From positions 1-64,000 of the forward strand of contig CAYFJX010000002.1 in the NCBI GenBank assembly GCA_964343705.1: DNA of 64,000 nt. Reading direction: 5' to 3'. The notes under the pieces were generated by a model, which saw only the letters and a list, made by a program, of their open reading frames with translations, was not told the DNA's origin and searched no databases. This document shows, one piece after another, positions 33,286 through 41,646 of this stretch. The position numbers were made by a program, and so were the translations under genes. The stretch is from JAUSFM01 sp964343705. GTDB lineage: Archaea; Nanobdellota; Nanobdellia; Woesearchaeales; UBA12501. Positions within the stretch are counted from its first letter, which is position 1, and every line of letters begins with the position of its first letter.

Positions 33286-35097
33286 ATGGCAGATATTATC
33301 GATCAAGAAAGGGCATTGGAGCATGTAACAGAACGTCATGAGATATTAGAATTTGACTACCATCTTACCCAGTTACAAACTCGAATTAGACGAGAACGAA
33401 TTGCACTGCTTGCTAATTATTTAGATCGAGGAGCAGAGATACACTTAGAGGGAAGTATCAGATCTGTAGAAGAAAAAGTAGTGCGAACAGAAGATAGTTT
33501 GGAACTTCACATAGCGAATAACATTGGAAAATATGTGATTGTTGCTGAGTCTCGGGATGCTGCACAAAAGATTAGGAATGGGTTGTTAGGAAGTGAGGAT
33601 ACTCAATCCATAGATGCAATCACCCTTCCTTCGGGCAAAGAGGAATTCAAAGCCGAAGCATATCCTATCTTGTGCCAACTTGCTGCAGAGGTTGCAGCAC
33701 TTAGGCGAAAAAACAAAGATAACTTAGTGAGCAAACAAGGAGGACAATCCACCATAACCTATGCCAAATCTAATCAAACAAAAATTCCATTCTGGCAATT
33801 ATTGAGGGATACTGTAAAAGACACAACACAAACAAAAAAACAACGAGCACAAGAAATAGGGAGGATGGTTATAAGCAGAGCAAAAGCAGCTAGAGATTCG
33901 CTCCAAGAAAAAGATGTTCGTTACAATGATTTTGGATTTGAAGCGTATTTAACAGAACAACTTGCAGAACAGGGTGTGCAAGGATTTGGTGGCTACACTG
34001 AACTGTTCAGGCGACAATATCGGCGAGAGAGTAGAAAAGATTTTAGACATGCTGCTACAGGAGCTGCACTAACTGCAATTCTTTTGGCAATCGCAACTAT
34101 GTCAGCACCGACTCCTCCACCTCAAGATGGCATGAGTAATCCAGGTGCAATGGGTGATGGTCAAATCCCTGATGATATGAAGAATGAAGATGGTAAGACA
34201 AAATGGAGTCCTGATGGAAAGCCATTGCCTAAGCCAGGTAAAAAAGGGAAACCCACTGATGGCGGCGGCGGAGAGGACTCACTTGATGAGATGCAAAAAA
34301 AGTATTTACACAGCCTAGGTGGTTCTGAACCAGAACGAATGAAAGACATTCGAAAGCACTATTTGAAACTAACGTATGACATAGAAGTAAAACCAAAAAC
34401 AAAACGCCATGATCTAAGTAAACCAGAAGATTATTTTGTGCCTGGGAAACTGGTGCCATTTCCATTGAAAGACAGAGCAGTTGAAATGAAAAAGCCAACG
34501 CGAGAAAAACCAGAAAGGTCCATTCTTGTTATTTTAGATTGTACTAGCTCAATGGGTAATCCAGAAGATATACTGATTGGCAAACCTTCATTAGGTTATT
34601 ATATTGCAACACAAACAATCAAGAGTGGCATGAGCATGGGTGCTACAGTGAGAGTTATGAAGTATCCTGTGCTTGAAGCAACAGACACTGCAATCTTTGA
34701 CGCTACTTCAATGGATGCTGCACTTGAAGAATTATTGTATAATAGTGGAGGAGCATATGATGCGCAAGCAGTAGAACAAGCTGCAACAGTGTACCTGACC
34801 ATTGCACAAAGAAAAGGCCTTCCTCCAATGGATGTTGTGTTTATTACTGACGCTGGACCTACTTATGATGGGGCTCTTAATTTTATGGACTTAGAAGAGA
34901 AAATACGAGATAAAGACCAGATATATTGGGTTAACACCCTGCCACTCCCTGATGCATATCCAGCAGAAGAACGAAAAGTACGAGTAGGAACAAAGAAAAG
35001 AAACAAGAAAGACAAAGACAGGGAATATCTTCCTGTAGACACTTTAAAAAAGGCACGTCGAGCATCTGAAAGAATAATCAAACAGTATCAAAAATAA
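33286..35097 (+). CDS. Membrane vWA-domain protein (603 aa)
   Basis: Residues 1-250 are a charged helical domain, probably cytoplasmic. One membrane helix (about 259-276, AATGAALTAILLAIATMSAP) is followed by a Pro/Gly/Asp/Lys linker (about 277-335) and a C-terminal vWA domain (about 405-600). The MIDAS motif is ILDCTSSMG (D-x-T-x-S), with the supporting TDAGPTYDG loop. vWA domains bind a metal and a protein ligand, and paired MoxR ATPases often remodel them. This is the intact vWA partner of the operon, in contrast to the degenerate one at 31232. The stop is one base before the next gene. Confidence 0.82.
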   Translation: MADIIDQERALEHVTERHEILEFDYHLTQLQTRIRRERIALLANYLDRGAEIHLEGSIRSVEEKVVRTEDSLELHIANNIGKYVIVAESRDAAQKIRNGLLGSEDTQSIDAITLPSGKEEFKAEAYPILCQLAAEVAALRRKNKDNLVSKQGGQSTITYAKSNQTKIPFWQLLRDTVKDTTQTKKQRAQEIGRMVISRAKAARDSLQEKDVRYNDFGFEAYLTEQLAEQGVQGFGGYTELFRRQYRRESRKDFRHAATGAALTAILLAIATMSAPTPPPQDGMSNPGAMGDGQIPDDMKNEDGKTKWSPDGKPLPKPGKKGKPTDGGGGEDSLDEMQKKYLHSLGGSEPERMKDIRKHYLKLTYDIEVKPKTKRHDLSKPEDYFVPGKLVPFPLKDRAVEMKKPTREKPERSILVILDCTSSMGNPEDILIGKPSLGYYIATQTIKSGMSMGATVRVMKYPVLEATDTAIFDATSMDAALEELLYNSGGAYDAQAVEQAATVYLTIAQRKGLPPMDVVFITDAGPTYDGALNFMDLEEKIRDKDQIYWVNTLPLPDAYPAEERKVRVGTKKRNKKDKDREYLPVDTLKKARRASERIIKQYQK

Positions 35098-35098
35098 G

Positions 35099-36052
35099 AT
35101 GGCACATGGAACACTTGAACGGATAGGGAATTATTTGAATGGAGCACGAAAGAGTTGGTACTTCTGGCTAGGTGCTGGAGTAGTCATCCCATCTTGGTTC
35201 TTAGGAATGAACTTGCTTGACAAGTTCCAACCACGTAGAAGTGCATATGGTGCTCTTACTATCCCAGAAGCAGCACAGGGATTTAAGTACAAGAAAATTG
35301 ATAACAAAGACGCTGAGTTTGATGATGATCAAACAGTTCGTGGTCACTTAGAAAAGCTTGCAGAAAATGTTAGTGATTTTGATGAATTTAGACTTGACCT
35401 TTGGAAGTATATTCAGTTTTGGTATGGTCCTAAAACAAATGCAAGCAACTATGCTGAAACAGGTGCAGGCATTGACTCATACGAAGATGTTGTAAAAGGC
35501 AACCCTGGAAGTTGTAGTGAAGGTACTGTTGCTTTCTACGCAAATATGAGTAGGCTTGTTGCTCACCCACAAACAGGCGAGAAACTTGAGCATTATGTAC
35601 TTCTTATGACCTATGAAAAATCAGACCTGACAGGAGCACCCAGCCACATTGTGTATGTTGGAAAGATAACCGGACATGATGGTAAAGAACGTTTCTTCAC
35701 AGGAGGAATCAATCCATTTGAAAATCCACTTGTAGAATATAACAGTGTTGAAGACATTATTGCGCACAACACTGACTTGTTCAGAGAGTATGCTTGGAAA
35801 CCACTTACTAAGAGAGGTGTTATGATTCGGCCACAGCGATGGGCTCTTATTGACCCAGAAGGAGATCTTGGACTTGACTTAGTATCCTATTCTGATAAGG
35901 TTATGAATGTTAAAGATCCTAACCGTGACCCTCGTGATAGTGTTGCAGTGCATATTCAACGACAATTTTTTAAGCATTTTGAAAAGGTTGCAAAAGATTA
36001 TCATCGGCCAAAATCTGTTTTGCCTGTTCAAAAAACACGAGGGGTGCAATAG
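35099..36052 (+). CDS. Membrane-anchored transglutaminase-like protein
   Basis: 317 residues: an N-terminal membrane helix (about 20-40, WYFWLGAGVVIPSWFLGMNL) and an external papain-like domain. The candidate triad is Cys in NPGSCSEGTVAFYANM (about 138-141), His in GAPSHIVYVGKI (about 183) and an acidic or polar residue in the FFTGGINPF strand that follows. That order matches the transglutaminase-like fold, whose archaeal and bacterial members are peptidases or crosslinkers. MoxR-vWA-transglutaminase linkage is known in bacteria and haloarchaea. The stop shares one base with the GTG start of the next gene. Confidence 0.72.
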   Translation: MAHGTLERIGNYLNGARKSWYFWLGAGVVIPSWFLGMNLLDKFQPRRSAYGALTIPEAAQGFKYKKIDNKDAEFDDDQTVRGHLEKLAENVSDFDEFRLDLWKYIQFWYGPKTNASNYAETGAGIDSYEDVVKGNPGSCSEGTVAFYANMSRLVAHPQTGEKLEHYVLLMTYEKSDLTGAPSHIVYVGKITGHDGKERFFTGGINPFENPLVEYNSVEDIIAHNTDLFREYAWKPLTKRGVMIRPQRWALIDPEGDLGLDLVSYSDKVMNVKDPNRDPRDSVAVHIQRQFFKHFEKVAKDYHRPKSVLPVQKTRGVQ

Positions 36053-37200
36053 TGAGTAAGCCAACTATTGACGCGCTTGTTAATGCTGTTGCCTGGTGGA
36101 AAATTCAGCGTGCACCTGAGGAAGTAGAACAACGCACTGCAAGTACTAACCCGACTGGTTTGTATGTTGTACGACAGTCTGTAGCAGATGGAAAACCAGC
36201 AAACCTAGGTGATTTTGTACGAACTCTTGACCGCATTGATTATGATGAAGGAAAAGTATACTTCAGTACTGCTGATGGAGAACAATTTGAAGAAGAATTA
36301 AATAGGTTATTTTTTGACCGATTTTACGTGTTTAACCTAAGAGCTGAAGAAATACCAAAGGGAGCAAGAAAGCTTTCTGATGTAAAAGTAAATTCCAAAG
36401 GCATTGCAGGAAGACACAATCGACTGTGGCGACTTGCATTTAATAGGATACTTCAGAACCATGATGCAGGGCCAAGCTCAGGAATACAAACATACATCAG
36501 GCCAATCACCAGTGCAATTCTTGCTACAGCCTTGATTGCAACTATTGGGATTAGTGCCACTGCCCTCTATAGAATGGAAACTAACCCTGTACAACATGAG
36601 CAAGAAGAATTAGATCCCATTACACATGACGCATATAGAGACATCATAGAACATGAAAAAGAAAAGTTAACAGGAAAAATAAAAAAGTTATACAAAGAAG
36701 CAAATACAGCAAAACGTAAACAAGCACACGCACAAAAGAAATTTGCTACTTCAAGACATGCAGTTCTTGTTGAGGATCCATTTACAGCCTCTTACAATAG
36801 AAGACATGTTTATAGTCAAGCTCCTGCCACAAGACTCTCTCCAAGTGGGGGTAGAGGGTACAATGGAAAATCAGAGTATGAATTTATCCATGACTTGTTA
36901 CATTATATCAAACAACATAAAGTGCCATTGACACCTGAAAAAGGTGCGGATGGCCATGATGGGTTTTCGTTTGAACTTGATGAAAATATTATAAAGGGCA
37001 CAAGTTACCCTCGCCCACGAATGTATGATTTCTGGGTATGTACTGACCTGGTGAAACTACACAATGCTTCCCATGCAGCATTAAAAGCAAGCTCTACGTA
37101 TGATGCACAACGTAAAAAACTGCAAGAGCGAGTAGGAACTATAAACCGATTTGCGCTTGACTTTGGTGTTGAACCACTACGTCTTCAGAAGAAAAAATAA
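36052..37200 (+). CDS. Membrane protein of MoxR operon, unknown
   Basis: 382 residues starting at a GTG that overlaps the previous stop by one base. Residues 1-145 look soluble (GLYVVRQSVADGKPANLGDFV), one helix follows (about 152-172, AILATALIATIGISATALYRM), then a coiled Lys/Glu region and a C-terminal domain containing YEFIHDLLHYIKQHKVPLTP and RPRMYDFWVCTDLVKLHN. No family recognised. The soluble-helix-coiled layout resembles that of the vWA protein two genes upstream. As the last gene it may supply a regulatory or receptor part of the complex. Confidence 0.72.
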   Translation: MSKPTIDALVNAVAWWKIQRAPEEVEQRTASTNPTGLYVVRQSVADGKPANLGDFVRTLDRIDYDEGKVYFSTADGEQFEEELNRLFFDRFYVFNLRAEEIPKGARKLSDVKVNSKGIAGRHNRLWRLAFNRILQNHDAGPSSGIQTYIRPITSAILATALIATIGISATALYRMETNPVQHEQEELDPITHDAYRDIIEHEKEKLTGKIKKLYKEANTAKRKQAHAQKKFATSRHAVLVEDPFTASYNRRHVYSQAPATRLSPSGGRGYNGKSEYEFIHDLLHYIKQHKVPLTPEKGADGHDGFSFELDENIIKGTSYPRPRMYDFWVCTDLVKLHNASHAALKASSTYDAQRKKLQERVGTINRFALDFGVEPLRLQKKK

Positions 37201-37245
37201 TAGAAAACAACAAACTTAATAAAGCAAACTTGCCCAATCCATGTT

Positions 37246-37914
37246 ATGGAAACAGTTGTGATATCACTTGGTGGTTCTCTTATCAACCCAGGTACACCTA
37301 ATTTTACGTTTCTCAAGAAATTCTGTGAGCTAATCATCAAACACAAAAATAAACAGTTTGTTCTTGTGTGTGGGGGAGGAGTTGTTGCTCGTGAATACCA
37401 AAAAATAGCAAAAAAACTCCCTGCAATGCGTAAACATGATCTTGATTGGATTGGTATTGCTGCTACAAAAATAAATGCTGAGCTCGTGCGAAGTATGCTT
37501 GCGCCCATTGCCCATGATAGAGTAATAGAAAATCCAACTAAGCCCCCTAAAACTGACGCCCGAGTAATTGTAGCAAGTGGTTGGAAACCAGGATGTAGCA
37601 CAGATATGGATGCTATTTACCTTGCACAAACTTTGAATGCGCATCGAATAATTAACATGTCTAATATTGATTATGTGTATGATAAAGATCCAAAAAAGTA
37701 TAAGAATGCAAAAAAGATAAAGAAGATTCTTTGGGCTGATTTCAAAAAGCTTGTGGGAACAACATGGAATCCTGGTGCTAACACACCTTTTGACCCGATT
37801 GCTACACAGCATGCTTCTCGTCTGAAAATGAAAGTTGCGGTGATTGGGCCTCGATTAAAGCAACTAGAAAACTTGCTTAATGATAAGCCATTCTTAGGAA
37901 CACTTATTTACTAG
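37246..37914 (+). CDS. pyrH: UMP kinase, archaeal type
   Basis: A 222-residue amino-acid-kinase-fold enzyme phosphorylating UMP to UDP. Signatures are VVISLGGSLINPG at the N-terminus, VLVCGGGVVAREY (ATP site) and GWKPGCSTDMDAIYLAQTL (UMP-binding), then NMSNIDYVYDKDPKKY and the ATP-contact NTPFDPIATQ. Archaeal UMP kinases are shorter than bacterial ones, as here. An ACTTAATAAAG box about 28 bases before the ATG fits a leaderless transcript separate from the MoxR operon. It overlaps the convergent cutA gene at the last 11 bases. Confidence 0.93.
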   Translation: METVVISLGGSLINPGTPNFTFLKKFCELIIKHKNKQFVLVCGGGVVAREYQKIAKKLPAMRKHDLDWIGIAATKINAELVRSMLAPIAHDRVIENPTKPPKTDARVIVASGWKPGCSTDMDAIYLAQTLNAHRIINMSNIDYVYDKDPKKYKNAKKIKKILWADFKKLVGTTWNPGANTPFDPIATQHASRLKMKVAVIGPRLKQLENLLNDKPFLGTLIY

Positions 37915-38209
37915 ACTGAACCCATTTCTCAAAAGCCACGTTTGCATGTGCACTAAGTACTAAGACAGCAGGGCATTCATAGGAGTGAAGTTTTTCAATG
38001 AGCTTTGCTGCCTTTTGAGCCTTGCTAGCAGAGGTTTTACAGAGTAAGACCATTTCAGATTCTTCAACTGGCTTTCCCTTCCAAACATACATACTCTGTA
38101 CAGGGAAGAAATTTGCGCATGCTATCAGGCCTTTCTCAAGAAGGCTCTTGGCAAGCTTTTTTGCCTCATGCTTGTTTTTGCAAGGAGTATACACGAGTCG
38201 TACAGACAT
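37904..38209 (-). CDS. cutA: CutA1 family protein
   Basis: About 101 residues of the CutA1 family, trimeric ferredoxin-like-fold proteins implicated in divalent metal tolerance. Conserved segments are VRLVYTPCKNKHEAKKLAKSL, LIACANFFPVQSMYVWKGK and EEMVLL-like EESEMVLLCKT, then HSYECPAVLVL. The ATG at 38209 (MSVRLVY) gives the normal family N-terminus and follows a GGTGAT site; an upstream ATG at 38224 is also possible. Its stop overlaps the convergent pyrH gene. The promoter is shared with nop5. Confidence 0.9.
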   Translation of the reverse strand: MSVRLVYTPCKNKHEAKKLAKSLLEKGLIACANFFPVQSMYVWKGKPVEESEMVLLCKTSASKAQKAAKLIEKLHSYECPAVLVLSAHANVAFEKWVQSSK

Positions 38210-38240
38210 GCTATCACCAAGCATTACTAGGTGAGCAAAA

Positions 38241-38250
38241 GTTTAAATAG
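38241..38250. promoter_or_regulatory. Palindromic TATA box shared by cutA and nop5
   Basis: GTTTAAATAG at 38241-38250 contains the self-complementary core TTTAAA. It lies about 26 bases before the nop5 ATG (38272) and about 26 before position 38219 on the other strand, close to the cutA start. One box could therefore position the transcription machinery in either direction. No second TATA box is seen between these genes. Confidence 0.55.
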
Positions 38251-38271
38251 TTAACCTTTCTCACGGCGTAT

Positions 38272-39351
38272 ATGAACAAGATTATCATAAGTACCTGCCT
38301 TGGCAGTTTTGTGTGTAAACAAACAGGAGATGGCATGAGAGTCATTGATAAAGTATTATACACTAGCAGAAAGGACCTTCTTCAGCAAACAAAAAAGTAT
38401 GAGCAAGCACTTATGAAAAAACACAGGGCAATGCTGCTCACTCCTGACATGAAACAGTTTAAGCGATGGTATCGTTTGGTAAGTACTGGCCTAACAGAGT
38501 TTCTTCCTGAACTGCGAAAATCCAACCTAGTTATAACGCGAAATAGCATAAAAAATGCCATTCAAGAAGATATTAATATTATTCAGGCAACAAATAGTGT
38601 TCAAGAAACGCAAAAAGCAATTAACATGACTATGAAACGAATTAGGGAGTGGCTTGGCTATTACCTCCCTGAATTTGTGCAAAAGGTGCAAGATCAAGAA
38701 GCATGTATTGACTTAATCATTAAACAAAATCGTGCAGCACTCCTGAAAAAAGGAGGTACCACCGAACAGGATACTATGGGTGCAGTGCCTGCAAACAAGG
38801 ATGTTCTTGTTATCAAGGAAGTTGCCCGTAAAGTCAAGGAGTTGTTTCAACTAAAAAAGAAACAAGAAGACTATCTACAACAGACAATGCAAAAAATGTG
38901 CCCTAACCTCACTGCAGTAGTTGGAGCGCCAATTGGTGCAAAGCTTGTTGCAAAGGCAGGAAGTCTTAAACGACTAAGTACTTTGCCTGCTTCAACTGTT
39001 CAAATTTTAGGAGCTGAAAAAGCTTTTTTTAGACATCTTAAAACAGGAGCAAAACTCCCTAAGTATGGTGTGTTGTTTGAACATGATAGGATCACCAGCA
39101 GTGACAAGCATAACAAAGGGAAAGTGGCACGATGTCTGGCTGATAAAGCTAGTATTGCTGCAAAAGTTGATTTTTTTAAAGGTAAGTATGTTGGTGCAAG
39201 CTTGGTAAAACAGATTGATAAACGATGCAGAGAGTTAGCACAACAAGGACCAACTAAAAAAAAGAAAACTGTTCAGAAAAAAGGTGGCAAAAGAGGAAAA
39301 ATTGACACGAGAAAAGGAAAATTCGACAAAAGGAGAAAGCGAAAAAGATGA
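38272..39351 (+). CDS. nop5: Nop5, C/D box RNP core protein
   Basis: A 359-residue Nop56/58 family protein. The N-terminal domain binds fibrillarin, the central coiled coil dimerises, and the C-terminal Nop domain (about 205-310, GAPIGAKLVAKAGSLKRLS and STVQILGAEKAFFRHL) binds L7Ae and guide RNA. A strongly basic tail of about 30 residues (KKKKTVQKKGGKRGKID) extends beyond the fold. It guides 2'-O-methylation of rRNA and tRNA. Overlaps with the next two genes by four bases each make an operon of Nop5, an inosine triphosphatase-type enzyme and fibrillarin. Probably leaderless. Confidence 0.93.
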   Translation: MNKIIISTCLGSFVCKQTGDGMRVIDKVLYTSRKDLLQQTKKYEQALMKKHRAMLLTPDMKQFKRWYRLVSTGLTEFLPELRKSNLVITRNSIKNAIQEDINIIQATNSVQETQKAINMTMKRIREWLGYYLPEFVQKVQDQEACIDLIIKQNRAALLKKGGTTEQDTMGAVPANKDVLVIKEVARKVKELFQLKKKQEDYLQQTMQKMCPNLTAVVGAPIGAKLVAKAGSLKRLSTLPASTVQILGAEKAFFRHLKTGAKLPKYGVLFEHDRITSSDKHNKGKVARCLADKASIAAKVDFFKGKYVGASLVKQIDKRCRELAQQGPTKKKKTVQKKGGKRGKIDTRKGKFDKRRKRKR

Positions 39352-39896
39352 AGATTGTATTTGTAACAGGAAACCAGCACAAAATTGATGAAGCACAAGC
39401 TATCCTGCCACATTTTGAAATAGTTGGAAAAAAGCTTGACCTAGCTGAGATACAGGGGACTCCTGATTTGATTGTTAAGGCTAAAGCTCGAGAAGCTGCG
39501 GCACTGCTTGGCAAGCCAGTTATTGTCGATGACAGTGGTGTGTTTATCGAGGCATTCAATGGTTTTCCTGGAGCCTATGCTGCAAATTACCAAAACACAG
39601 TGGGAAATGAACGAACAATAACCATGCTACAAGGGTTTGACAATAGAAAGATCAGATATGAATGTAGAGCAGCATATTGTGAACCTGGGCAAGAACCAGT
39701 AGTTTTTATAGGTATTGTAGAAGGAACTGTGGCAAAAGAAGTGCATGGAAGAGAAGGATTTGGCTTTGATCCTATTTTCATTCCAAATGGGCATGATAAA
39801 ACTTTTGTAGAGTTAGGAAAAGAGATAAAAAATACCATGAGTCATCGAACATTTGCTTTTCAAAAACTGGCTACATGGCTTGAGGCTAATAAATGA
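39348..39896 (+). CDS. XTP/dITP pyrophosphatase (RdgB/HAM1 family)
   Basis: A 182-residue Ham1-type enzyme that hydrolyses non-canonical purine triphosphates such as XTP and dITP to monophosphates. The substrate loop FVTGNQHKIDEAQ (4-17) and the metal site VIVDDSGVFIEAFNGFPGAY (about 63-82) are intact, along with GREGFGFDPIFIP. It overlaps nop5 (ATGA) and is itself overlapped by the fibrillarin gene, so translation of the three is coupled. A housecleaning nucleotidase sandwiched between two methylation-complex genes is notable. Confidence 0.93.
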   Translation: MKIVFVTGNQHKIDEAQAILPHFEIVGKKLDLAEIQGTPDLIVKAKAREAAALLGKPVIVDDSGVFIEAFNGFPGAYAANYQNTVGNERTITMLQGFDNRKIRYECRAAYCEPGQEPVVFIGIVEGTVAKEVHGREGFGFDPIFIPNGHDKTFVELGKEIKNTMSHRTFAFQKLATWLEANK

Positions 39897-40564
39897 TGAT
39901 CATACCCCACAAACTACAAGGTGTTTTCACCGACGCTCGAAGGCGATTATACACAATCAATAGTGTACCTGGAACTGCAGTGTATGGTGAAAAATTAGTA
40001 CGCGAAAAAGGAGTTGAATATAGGGAATGGAGTGTTCGACGTAGTAAACTTGGAGCTGCCCTAGCAAAAGGAGTGAGCCAGGTGGGAATAAAACCAGGAA
40101 GTCGAGTGTTGTACCTTGGTTGTGCTTCTGGAACAACAGCGAGCCATGTTTCAGACATGGTTGGAGAACAAGGGTTTGTTTTTGCATTAGACTTTGCTCC
40201 TCGTGTTGTGAGAGATATGGTGTTGGTATGTGAGCAGCGTGAGAACATGACTGCACTACTTGCTGATGCTCACCATCCAGAAACGTATGTACATCGGCTA
40301 TTGGAAGTTGATGCAGTATTTCAGGACATAGCGCAGAAGAATCAAGTTGACATTTTCTTAAAGAATTGCAAGATGTTTTTGAAAAAAGGTGGTTTTGGTG
40401 TGCTTGCAGTAAAAGCGAGGAGCATTGCTGTACAAGATAAGCCAGCAAAAGTGTTTAAGCATGTTCGACAAGAACTAGAAAAAGAATGTGTTATTGTTGA
40501 TTATAAGAATCTTGAACCGTTTGAGCGTGATCACTGCATCTTTGTTGTTAAGATGAATGAATAG
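39893..40564 (+). CDS. flpA: Fibrillarin-like rRNA/tRNA 2'-O-methyltransferase
   Basis: A 223-residue SAM-dependent methyltransferase, the catalytic subunit of C/D box guide RNPs. Fibrillarin marks are YREWSVRRSKLGAALAKG, the SAM motif VLYLGCASGTTASHVSDMVG (about 76-95; a Cys replaces the usual Ala of GAAxGTT), ALDFAPRVVRDM and VDAVFQDIAQKNQ with the catalytic Asp. Its partner Nop5 is encoded two genes upstream. The ATG overlaps the previous TGA. Ends 36 bases before the HTH regulator gene. Confidence 0.93.
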   Translation: MMIIPHKLQGVFTDARRRLYTINSVPGTAVYGEKLVREKGVEYREWSVRRSKLGAALAKGVSQVGIKPGSRVLYLGCASGTTASHVSDMVGEQGFVFALDFAPRVVRDMVLVCEQRENMTALLADAHHPETYVHRLLEVDAVFQDIAQKNQVDIFLKNCKMFLKKGGFGVLAVKARSIAVQDKPAKVFKHVRQELEKECVIVDYKNLEPFERDHCIFVVKMNE

Positions 40565-40599
40565 AAAAGTATATAATTGCATTCTGCACTAATAACCTT

Positions 40600-41229
40600 A
40601 TGTTTAAGATCAGACTAGAAATATACCACAAAGGTTGCTGGGGTTCTGAAATAGGGGTTAAGTTTCCAGACCTTGAGATTTCTTCTGTTGATTGTAGATG
40701 GGTAAAAGGCCAAGTAGCACATCTAGTCAGGGCACTTGGGAATGCCGAACAATTTCAAAAAGTTTTCAACTATTTAAAAAATCGAAAAGATGTTATTTCA
40801 GCTGAGATAGTAAGCAAATCAAAAAACGAATTACATGTACGAACTATTACTAAAGCAAAAGTTAAACAAGGTCAGTTTTCAAACATTTTTTTTCAAAATC
40901 ATTGTTTTCCAGTGGCACCGACACGTTTTGAAAAAAAGTATGAGGTATGGACTCTAGGTACTGCGAAACGTGCAAACCTAACAAAAATATACAATCTTAT
41001 AAAAAACAAGCATGAAACACGAATTACCTATCTTAAAGAAGAACCAATTAAAGCTAAGCTGACTGAAAAACAACGAGAAGTATTGATGTATGCTAAACAT
41101 TTTGGTTATTTTGAATGGCCTCGAAAAAAAACAGTGACTGAAATTGCACAATTGCTTAAGATTCCTAAAACAGTTTTTCTTTCTCATTTACGCAAAGCTG
41201 AGAATAAGATTATGAAGGCATATAACTAA
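40600..41229 (+). CDS. HTH_10-type (bacterio-opsin activator-like) regulator
   Basis: 209 residues. A C-terminal HTH_10 domain (about 155-209) reads LTEKQREVLMYAKHFGYFEW, TVTEIAQLLKIPKTVFLSHL and AENKIMKAY, closely following the Bat-family consensus. The N-terminal half (EIYHKGCWGSEIGVKFPDLE) resembles the sensory region of archaeal Bat-like regulators. It probably binds DNA near promoters in response to an unknown signal. A TATATAAT box about 27 bases before the ATG indicates a leaderless transcript. Two tiny membrane-protein genes and a perfect inverted repeat follow, a possible target. Confidence 0.87.
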   Translation: MFKIRLEIYHKGCWGSEIGVKFPDLEISSVDCRWVKGQVAHLVRALGNAEQFQKVFNYLKNRKDVISAEIVSKSKNELHVRTITKAKVKQGQFSNIFFQNHCFPVAPTRFEKKYEVWTLGTAKRANLTKIYNLIKNKHETRITYLKEEPIKAKLTEKQREVLMYAKHFGYFEWPRKKTVTEIAQLLKIPKTVFLSHLRKAENKIMKAYN

Positions 41230-41274
41230 ATAAGAAAAAAATAAAAAGAAAGAAACTTTTGATAGATCAACAAA

Positions 41275-41385
41275 ATGAAAAAAAACATAAGAAAAGCAAT
41301 TCTCGAAATTATAGGGGGTCTTGGAATTATTTTAGGTGTTATTGCTATAGCTATCATTCTATATAAGATTTTTCAAGGGTTATAA
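41275..41385 (+). CDS. 36-aa single-TM peptide
   Basis: A very short frame coding for a basic start (MKKNIRKAILEIIGG), one hydrophobic helix (LGIILGVIAIAIILY) and a basic end. No strong ribosome site is seen, though ATAAAAAGAAAG lies upstream. It ends one base before the ATG of another short membrane peptide, which is the spacing of a coupled pair. Real translation is unproven; the hydrophobic pattern with flanking lysines argues against chance. Confidence 0.45.
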   Translation: MKKNIRKAILEIIGGLGIILGVIAIAIILYKIFQGL

Positions 41386-41386
41386 C

Positions 41387-41554
41387 ATGACGTTTTCACT
41401 GAGAGAGATACTTAATGGAGTTGCATTCATATTAACAGTTCTTTTGGTTTTGTATGGATTACAAAAAGGGTATGATCTTGTAGAATTGTTTGTGTACAAT
41501 TTATATTTTATAGTTATGATTGCAACACAATTTATGAATATATTTGATTTCTAA
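41387..41554 (+). CDS. 55-aa two-TM peptide
   Basis: A 55-residue frame (start MTFSLREILNGVAFILTVLL) with two hydrophobic helices (about 10-25 and 34-50) separated by a short charged loop (QKGYDLVE). It starts one base after the stop of the 36-residue peptide gene. The two may form a small membrane complex, or be a regulatory pair near the HTH gene. No family known. Confidence 0.5.
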   Translation: MTFSLREILNGVAFILTVLLVLYGLQKGYDLVELFVYNLYFIVMIATQFMNIFDF

Positions 41555-41567
41555 ACCTAAAGGAAAA

Positions 41568-41587
41568 TAGTAGACCATAGTCTACTA
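41568..41587. promoter_or_regulatory. Perfect 8-bp inverted repeat beside a TATA box
   Basis: TAGTAGAC (41568-41575) and its exact complement GTCTACTA (41580-41587) are separated by CATA. The TATA box ACTATATAC of the DUF2000 gene begins only a few bases downstream (about 41592). Such symmetry immediately upstream of a TATA box is typical of an operator for a dimeric regulator. There is no T-run, so it is not an ordinary terminator. Confidence 0.6.
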
Positions 41588-41646
41588 AATAACTATATAC
41601 TAGCTCCCCTTACTCATTCTTAAGAAAAACACACCAAGGAGTAAAA

